DNA from: Taxillus chinensis
Taxonomy: Eukaryota; Streptophyta; Magnoliopsida; Santalales; Loranthaceae
Length of the DNA: 64,000 nucleotides
Assembly (NCBI GenBank): GCA_023512835.1
Contig: CM042092.1
Coordinates: 28,779,543 to 28,843,542 of the forward strand
Reading direction: 5' to 3'
The notes beneath the pieces are model-generated. The model was not told the origin of the DNA, did not search any database, and saw only the letters and a list, made by a program, of their open reading frames with translations. Of the stretch, positions 26,501 to 35,629 are shown piece by piece. The position numbers and the translations under genes are program-made. Positions within the stretch are counted from its first letter, which is position 1. Each line of letters begins with the position of its first letter.

Positions 26501-29500
26501 AAGCAATGCAAGGAAATTAGAGCGCAAGTAGATGCTTATAAGATTACAGGGTTCTTATGATATGTTTATCCGAAGGATGATTTCTTAAGGTTTGAGATTG
26601 AGATTAGTTGTCTGTTCAGATTGGTTAAAGCAAATTGTTGGCAAGATTTTGAGGAAGCTAAGGTTAAATTTAAAAAAAGAAAAATCAAGGTGGTGGAGGG
26701 TTGGGGTGCGGCTAGCCCTGCTGTCTCAACCAATCTCCAACCACCATCCTAACTCCCATCAAATGGAAGGGTTGCAATGGGGACCTACCTCATTCAAATT
26801 CAAGAACTGGCGCACAGTTGGTGGGATTGGGCAATTTTTCCCTTGTCTAAGAAGTTGGTCTTGATTAAATCAAATCTTAAAATTTTGGAATAGGGAGCTT
26901 TCTGGGGCAGTGAGGATGAATCAGGGCATCATTCAAGAGATTGATCACTTGAACAGACGAGCTTATCTCTGGGTTGTCAGAGGCAGATGAGCTCATCTCT
27001 GGGTTGTCGGCAAAACGGGATGGAATGTTGTAGACAGGAGGCTGTGTTGGCTATTTTACTAATGGAGGGGGATTTGTGGTGCAAAAAGTCCAGGGCACTT
27101 TGGTTAAAGGAAGGAGATAGGAACATGGGGTTCTTCCACCAAATGGCTACATAATCTTAGTTCAATTAATATTGATGGGTGGCTTATTACAGGGGAGGCT
27201 GCTCTGAAGACTGCTGATTTTCTCAGTTGAAAAACAGCCTTAACGACCTCATTGTGCAGGTTTGGGATTCTCCTTGGAAAAAATTCTTACAAATTTGCAG
27301 GCTTGTAATGAGGGCAAGGCCCCAGGGCCTAACCTTTTCACCATCGGATTCCACAAAAAGAATTGTCCCGTTGGCCTCTGCCATTGTTAAGCAGGAAGTC
27401 CTTGAACTGTTTTCAGGAATTTCATGAAAACAACAACTTCGTGGCAAGCCTCAACACAACAACCCATGAATCATGATCCCAAAGATTCAGGAGGCTACTC
27501 AGGTTGGGATTTTTGGCCAATTAGCCTGGTTGGATGCATCTACAAGCTCATTTATGAGGTGTTAGCTTTGCGGATTATGGGAGGTCTTGGGAAATTGGTT
27601 GGACCTTCCCAGCATGCTTTTCTGGGTTGGCAACAAATTCTCGATGCAGGTAGGGTAGGGTGCACTGTTGATAACCACCTGTGGAAAGGGTTTGAGATTG
27701 GCAATGGAGTGGAGTGGTGACTGATATTTCTCATCTCCTCCCTGCTAATGACATCTTGGTCTTTTTCTCATCTCCTCCCTGCTAATGACATCTTGGTCTT
27801 TTGTGATGCACAGGCGAAAAGCATAATCAATTTGCATACAATCTTGTTGTGTTTACAAGCAGAGTCAGGCCTGAGGGCCAATCTAACTAAGAGTGAGCTG
27901 CAGGCAAATGGGGATGGGATGGATGGTCGGTTCTTGATGCAGTTTTTCAGGTGCAAGGAGGGGAAACAACCTTCCACCTACTTGGGGCTGCCTTTATGGT
28001 CCTGTCCTGGTCAATAGTTATATGGGGCCCAATGATTGAGTGGTTTAGGAATCATTTAGTGGGCTGAAAAACCACCTATTTATCAAAAGTGGGGCAACTG
28101 ACCCATTGGAAAAGCACCCTCTCAAATCTTCTAGCATACATCCTTTCACTCGTTCGGATTCCAAAATCGGTAGCCAAGGGCTAGTTTTACAATGGAGGTT
28201 CCTGTGAGGTAACTATGGTGATGACCACATATTTCACTTGCTAAAGTGGACCTCTTTCCAAAGTCCTAGGGTTGAAGGTGGACTATTAAACCAATTCAAG
28301 CATTTAATGAAGCCTTGCTTGTTAAATGAAAGTGGCGCTTCATGCTTGAGAAGGAAACTTTGTAGCAAAGGGTCATTAAATCCATAGTAAGGCTTGATCA
28401 TTTTAGGTGGACCTTAGGCCCTTTTAAGGGACCCTAGGGGCTTGGGTTGTAGAAGGGTTTAGGGAGGAGGTGAGGGGCCTTCCTCCACTAGCTTTGGTTG
28501 AAACCAGGGGAGAGCGGCACTTTTTCTTCTCTGGAGAAAGTTTGGTGCAGAGAGCAATATTTGAGGGTGGCTTTCCTGGGATTTATGGCTTCGCCTCTCA
28601 CAAGAAAAAGTCAATTGCTTCCTTTCAGGACAAGGTTGATTGGAATGTTGATTTTGTTCAGAATTTTCAAGATTGGGAAGTCAGATGAATTTCTGGCGTT
28701 TTTTGAAACTCTGTAAGGGAAGCCTTGTGTGGGGGTAACAAGATCCGGTGTCATAAAAAGCCTCCGAGGAGGATTGTTTTCCAGTTAAGAGCTATTTCTA
28801 AACAAAAATTGATGGGGACCTTTAGAAGAATCTGGGGAGAAGTGATGGCATGCCACTTGGAAAATTAAGGTACACACTAAACCAAGTTTTTTCGCTTGTG
28901 AAGTCCTTACTATGGAAAAACTTTAGTGGAATGACTTTGTGGATGGTGAGCAAAAGCCCACTTTGCAAGAGTGCAATGGAATTTATTGATGTTCTTTTCA
29001 TCCTAGGTGAAGACTTCATGGTATTTTGTGCTTTTTTGTTGAATTTATCATGGGTATATATAAGGTGTATGGGTCCTAAACTCGAGGCTTAGAGCAACCT
29101 GCAAGCGAGAGGGAGGGCAAAGTAATGTCTGTGTGTACTCCTGTTGGCTTTGTTTAGGACTTTATGGAACAAAATACTGAATGTAGTCCTCAGCGAGTGA
29201 AGGGGTTTGTGAGGTTTGCTTTTAGATATGGCAAATTATTATAACTTTCAATGTGCTAATAGTAATCACATTTTATCATTTGTTGTCGATTGTAGTCTTT
29301 TTCCCTTCTCGGTACCCTTAATAAAATATTTTTATCATCAAAAAAAAAACATTGGCCTTAGAGTAGATTTTACTATTGTTGGAACTATAGGGACGTATGG
29401 CATAATCAATCTTTACTATTGAAAGAAAAGCAACTATATATAGAAAGAAAGACCTCAACCTAATACAGGAAACAAACCAAGCCATAGCCCAATTAATAGA

Positions 29501-32500
29501 TAAATAAATAAATAAGCAAATCCATGGTTTGGACACTTGTCAAGTTTGTACATACATACTGGACATGTTCAACTTAAAAAGAATAAAATGAAAAATAAGC
29601 TTATAACCACTTGGTAAAGATATGAGCAAGCTGATTTTTTGAAGCAATAAAGATATGACCAATGATATTGATGCCTAGTTTCTCATTCAAAAAGTGAAGA
29701 TCAAGCTCTCATGTTTGTTGTACTCATGCTGTACTTGTACCAGATTTTAAGTAATGCTAATAGCACACTTACTATCACAATAAAGTCTCATAGGTTGAGA
29801 AACAACTCCAAGGTCATCGAGGATTCAAGAGAGCAAGACTAATAACAACCTTACTATCACAATAAAGTCTCATAGGTTGAGGTCATTGAGAAGTTTTTGA
29901 CCATAGTAATTCAATAACTTGAAGTAGATCTCCGATCATCCAAGGATTCAGCCTAATCTACATTTGCATATAACTCCATAGAAGGATAAACAAGATGTGC
30001 AAATAAGATGTCTTTTCCTATAATAGATTTTAAGTAATGAAGAATTGGATACTACCTCATGAAAAGTACGGATCATGCATATATTGACCAACCAAGCTCA
30101 CAGCATATACCTGGTCCTAGATGAGAGAGATAAATAAACCAACCAATCTTTGCTATCTCCCTTTATTGATAGGTTATCTTTTTAGGACTGCAATTAACTG
30201 ATAATCTCAACGGGAGTTTCAGCTAGTTTGCATCCAAGTAGTCCAACTTCAACCAACATATTAAGTATGTATTCTAATTGGGAAAGAAATTCTCATCTTC
30301 CAGACCTTACAACTTCAATGCCTAGGAGATAGGTGAGAGTTCCTAAGCCCTTAATGACCAACTATATCCCAATTGTTTACGAAAAGATATCTCAATAGCA
30401 CTGCTTCCTGTTACAACAACATTATCTCCACATATAGTGAGAACTATTCAAATATGTGGACATTAGATCAATAAAGTATGGCCAACATTTTTCTTAGGCG
30501 CCCTTTGAAATTGATAAAACCAAGCTCAAGGTGACTAATAGGCCCTATTGAGCTTGCAAATCCCGAGTCTCAAGACCACAAAACCTATATAAGTATCCAT
30601 ATAAACCTCTTCTTCAAGCTCCTGTAACAAAAGCATTCTTCACATACAAGTGTTGTATCCCACTTAAGATTAACAACACAAGAGATAACACTTAGTGTTC
30701 ATCTTGGCAACAGGCATAAATGTCTCACAATAGTTTATGTCAGGTTTGAATCTAACCCTTGGCCACCAAGTCAATCTTGTAAAGATGAATGGGCCCAACA
30801 AACTTTTGTTTCATAACCAAGACCCATTTGCACTCAACTATGCCTTGCCTCTAGGAAGCTAAACTAGATCCCAAATATAATTTTTCTTAAAGGAGTTCAT
30901 CTCTTCCAACATAACCTCCTTTCACTTTGGATCAGGTAAAGCCTCTTGCCGCTTTTTTGGAATCATAGTAGTTAGAATAGTGGCAGACAACAGAGAGAGA
31001 AAACTAGGCCCAAGCCCAAATATACAATTAAATCACTAAGCAAAGTCATGACTTTAAAAAAGAAAATCTAATAGGTGTTTAAGTAACTAGATGTCTACAC
31101 CGCCAGAATAAAAAATAAAAACATTTTAATGACACAAATCTTGCTAGTCTTGCTTTTCCTCATTTTACTATATGCTTTTTGAGTTGTAAGTAAAACTTGG
31201 GAATTTCAGGAACCTTGGATGGTTGGACGACTTCTAGTTCATTTTTCTTTTTGGGTTTAAATAAAAAATTGTCATTAGGCCATTAACATTAGTATACAAT
31301 TTCTAATAAAAACATGCATGGGGTAAAACAACGCTGAAACATACAAAAGATAAAGGAGTTGAAGAGAATTCATCACATTATTGAATGCAAAATTACACGT
31401 GTAACCCACCATGCTACGTACCTTGGCTGTGAAAATAATTTCCCTCAACAACATAAATGCATTTCTTTTAACAAGATACTGAACTATTTGACAAACCCAT
31501 GGAAGTTGCGGATCTATCAACATAACTACCGCTTCTAGCAAGACTACTGCAGATAAGCCAGATTTCTCATATGGCATTAAAAGCTGATCCTTCAGTTGAT
31601 GTCTGTCATAGAACTCTAGATAAGCAACATTGCTTTTAAATACAATGCACAAACAAATAGCATTTTTATATACTACTTTTACATAAGATTTGTCCGAGTA
31701 GACTCACAATGTTTGTAAACAAGTACAAGTCAGATATTAGCAACATGACCAATTAGCAAGGTTCCAAAGTAATAATAACAATGTCAACAATTTTATGACA
31801 AAAAAAAACTACTAAATCAAGAGCACACGCAATAAAAAAACACATGCAGATAAATTGTTACAACGTTTAAAAACACAAGCTATACGTTTATTATTATTAT
31901 AATATCTCTAATGTTAGTGGGCAAGCTAGTGATCAAGTCACTCAATGTCCATATATAATTACATTGAATATTATAATGAGATATTTAGGTTTTCACAAGA
32001 GATTTTTGCTTTTGAAAAGAGTGTCACTTTGCTGTCAGTCGACATAACTTTGCTTCATTTCCCTTAATCTTTCTCTAATGTGTTTTTTAAAGATTTTGTT
32101 TGGTTTATAGAAATTGTTATATACAATGTATGGAGCATATCCATGAATTTAAAAAATAAGACTAGAATAATAATTACAAAAAAAAAAAATCAAGGGTGAG
32201 AAGTTGACAAAGAAGAAGACACAATGGCAGAAAAAGGTCTTTTGATTTCTTTTTTTTATAGGTAAGAATAATTTATTGATTAATGGAAAATCACACACAA
32301 AAAGTGCGAAAAAAACAAAATTACAAAGCGAAGACCGCAACCCAATCAAAAGGAACACGCATTGACAACATCCCAAACGAAAAAAATATACAACCCGCCC
32401 AGCGCATACAACCAATCTCCCAAATAACGAAAAAAACACAAAAAAGCTCGGCAAAGGGCCTTTCCCGATCATCAAACACCCACGCATTCCTCTCCCGCCA

Positions 32501-35500
32501 AATACTCCAAAGAATGCAATGAGGAACAACACGCCATACCGTCGAGCCAACCAGCAAACAACGCACAAAGAGACGAAGGCATCACCCACGGGATGCCAAA
32601 AAGACCCAGAATCATATCCCACAAACCCCTGGCATAAGGGCAATAAAGGAAAAGATGATCTACATGCTCCGACGAAGACTTACACATGTAACACCGGCTG
32701 ACCAAAACAAAACCCCGGCGCCACAAATGATCAGCAATCAAAATCTTCCCTAAAACTGCAGTCCAAGCAAAGAAGGCCACCCAAGAGGGCACCCGGGCCT
32801 TCCAAATACTCCGCCAAGGAATACTCGCAATCCAAGCGTAAGCAGGGAGTAAAAGCTCCGGACGAGGTACCCGCGCTCCCGATTGGGGCGCCAACACAAC
32901 CTATCCTCGGCAAGACGCACTGGAGGGACTGAGTACAAGGTATCAAAAAAAGAGGAAAAAACTTTCAACTCCCAATCCTACGCAGCGCGCGAAAATAACA
33001 CCTCCCACTGCATGTGAGTACCCCGACGATAATAAACATCCGCCACAAAAGCCTCAGGAGAGCACGCAAGCCGAAATAGCTCGAGATACACAAGCTTAAG
33101 GGGGAACTCACCACACCACACATCATGCTAGAAACGGATCGTAGCACCACTCCCCAGCTCAAATACCACAAACCAAGAGAAAGAATCCCACACTCGACGG
33201 ATGAATTTCCATAGCCCCGTGCCATGAGAACCACAAGGCATCAAGGAGATCCAACCCCCACGCTCGACACCATACTTAACGGCAATAACCACCCTCCACA
33301 GCGTCCCCCGCTCCACCCCAAAACGCAAAAACCATTTCCCCAAGGGCTTTTGATTTCTAAAGAAGTTGTTTCTCTATTGATTCCACTTTGTTGTGCTACA
33401 AGGTCGAACATAACCTATGAATGAGTTCTGCTAATAGTTGTCATAGACATGAGGTGCACTTGAGATGAAAAGGATCCTGGAGCTTGAAGCACGAGGTATG
33501 AGGCAAGGCGCACACCTCATAACTTGAGGCACACAAATACTACAATTTTGAGATTTATGACTCAATTGTTAATAAAAACTCAATTCATAGTTATTAACGA
33601 ATAAAACTCATTTCTTATAAAACTCAATTTTAAGAAACAAATAAAATTTCGTAAACAGGAAAAAGAAAAGCAATACACCTTTCTGCAAAAAAAGAAAAAA
33701 TGCCAGCCACTATGTGCATATAAAAAATTATCGGCCTCAATAGAAAGAAAGAATGAAGTGCTGAAAAAAAAAACAGAATGGAGAGAGAAAAAAACTGGAA
33801 AAAGAAAAGCAATTGTTGGCCACTTTTCCTACATAGAAAAAATGGCCAACATTGATAGAAAAAAAAAAGGGGTGCTGGAAAACATAAGACAGAAGGGAGA
33901 CAACAAAAAAAACTGGAAGAAAAAAAGCAATTGCCGGCCACTTTTGTGCATATAAAAAATTACTAACCTCAATAGAATGAAAGAAAAAATTGAGAGACGG
34001 AAAAAACAGTTGGCCATGTTTGTCAGTTTTGTGCATATAAAAAAAACACCAGCCTCAATAGAAAGAAAGAATGAGGTGCTAAAAAACTAAAACAAAAGGG
34101 AGAGAAGAAAAGAAATAAAAAAGTGCAAAAAAAGAAAAGCAATTTTCAGCCACTTTTGTGCATATAAAAAATTACCAAACTCAATAAAATGAAAGAAAGT
34201 ATTGAGAGAAGGAATGATGTAGTGGGCCCCACATCGCTACTAACACCTCCAAGGCCTAGCCTTACCTGGCGTGTTAACTCATCAACCATGGACACTCAGC
34301 CCAGCAGACCTCGGACAGCCTAGCACAACTACAGCCGGCCTGCTGGCCCAATCCCTCAAACCATCGCTTCTTTTAATACTAGCCCTAACGGACACAGTGT
34401 CAAGTGTTAGAAGGAGGTATGGGGTTTGATTCCCGACTTCAACAACCTACCTGTTTGAAGAGGTGATGGGTTGGGAGATTGGGCCTGCATCCGAGCTGTA
34501 GTTGGGCTAGGCTGTCTGAGGTCCGCTGGGCTGAGTGTCCATGCTCAATGAGCTAACAGCCCAGGTAAGGCTAGGCCTATGAGGGGTTAGTAGCGACCTG
34601 GGGCCCACTACATCAAGCCATGTTTGTCAGTTTTCTGCACACAAAAAATTGCCAACCTCAATAGAAAGAAAGAACGAGGTGCTGGAAAAAATAAAACACA
34701 AGGTAGAAAAGAAAAAATAAAAGAAACTGGAAATAAAACTGATTAAGTGAACAGAGAGAGTGAGAGATTGATTGAGAGAGAGAGAGACAGAAAGAAGAGA
34801 GTTTTACCTGATGAATGCAGATGCAGCATTGTCAAGAATGGAATGGAGGAACTATCCAGCTAAAGTAGAACAAACCCTTACCCAAGTGCCTTGATGATTT
34901 AAGTTTTAACTTCTATTTTTTAATGTACGGCCAAGCTGAGATGCTTTTACAAATTGTCTTGAGCCAAACATTGGATCTGCATTGGGCCTGATGTTTTTAA
35001 ACACCTCGGGATCTTTAAAAAATGCAGGAAAACTTGCTTGGTCACGGAGGTGACAGACACTGGTTTCGTTCGCAATTACGCCTTACACTTCGAAGACAGG
35101 CGCATGGCTCTGCCATATCACTCCACCAACCACAGGTGAGTCACATCAGGTGCACCTCGTGCGCCTTTGACATCTATGGTTCTGCTTTGTTAATGGTCAT
35201 CATACCTTCTGACTTTGTGGTATTTTGTTGCTGATGCAAGAGGCATCTTTGTCATTGTTTGAGGGTATTAATTCAAGGACATTGTCTTGATGTGGTAGAA
35301 GTGTTGTCTTGGTGGGACTCAATCAGGTTTGTGTTGTATTTATGTGCCCTTTTGGCTTGTTGCGACTTTTTTCTTCTTTTTTTTCAGAGGTTTGAGCATC
35401 TCCATCCCAAAAGATTTAGCTGTTATGGAAAATTGATTTCAGGCTTCATAAGCTCTGTTATTGGTTGTTTCTCTACTTTATGATATTTTCTTGGAAAGGG

Positions 35501-35588
35501 AAGCACTATCACATTATTAGTTTGGGATATATTTTGTAACAAACTGAAGCAAATGTTATAAGCTTCATCTTGAAAGACAGTATTGGAA

Positions 35589-35629
<41 letters not shown>

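Larger units (their letters stand above)
33433..35178. mobile_element. Non-autonomous hAT-type element with perfect 8-bp TSD GTTCTGCT
   Basis: GTTCTGCT stands at 33425-33432 and 35179-35186. Ends are AATAGTTGTCATAGAC and, complemented, CATAGATGTCAAAGGC, with subterminal GAGGTGCAC on both sides. The interior has no transposase and is mostly an A-rich minisatellite plus a nested fold-back element. Same end family as 18878-19854 and 37252-37644. In UPL6 intron 4. Confidence 0.75.

Noticed and set aside
29776..29880. Tandem repeat suggesting an LTR pair
   Set aside because: The repeated piece is under 30 bases and lies inside copia RNase H similarity.
34215..34615. tRNA-derived SINE
   Set aside because: A B-box-like word is present but there is no A-box, no poly(A) tail, and the long inverted arms point to a fold-back DNA element.
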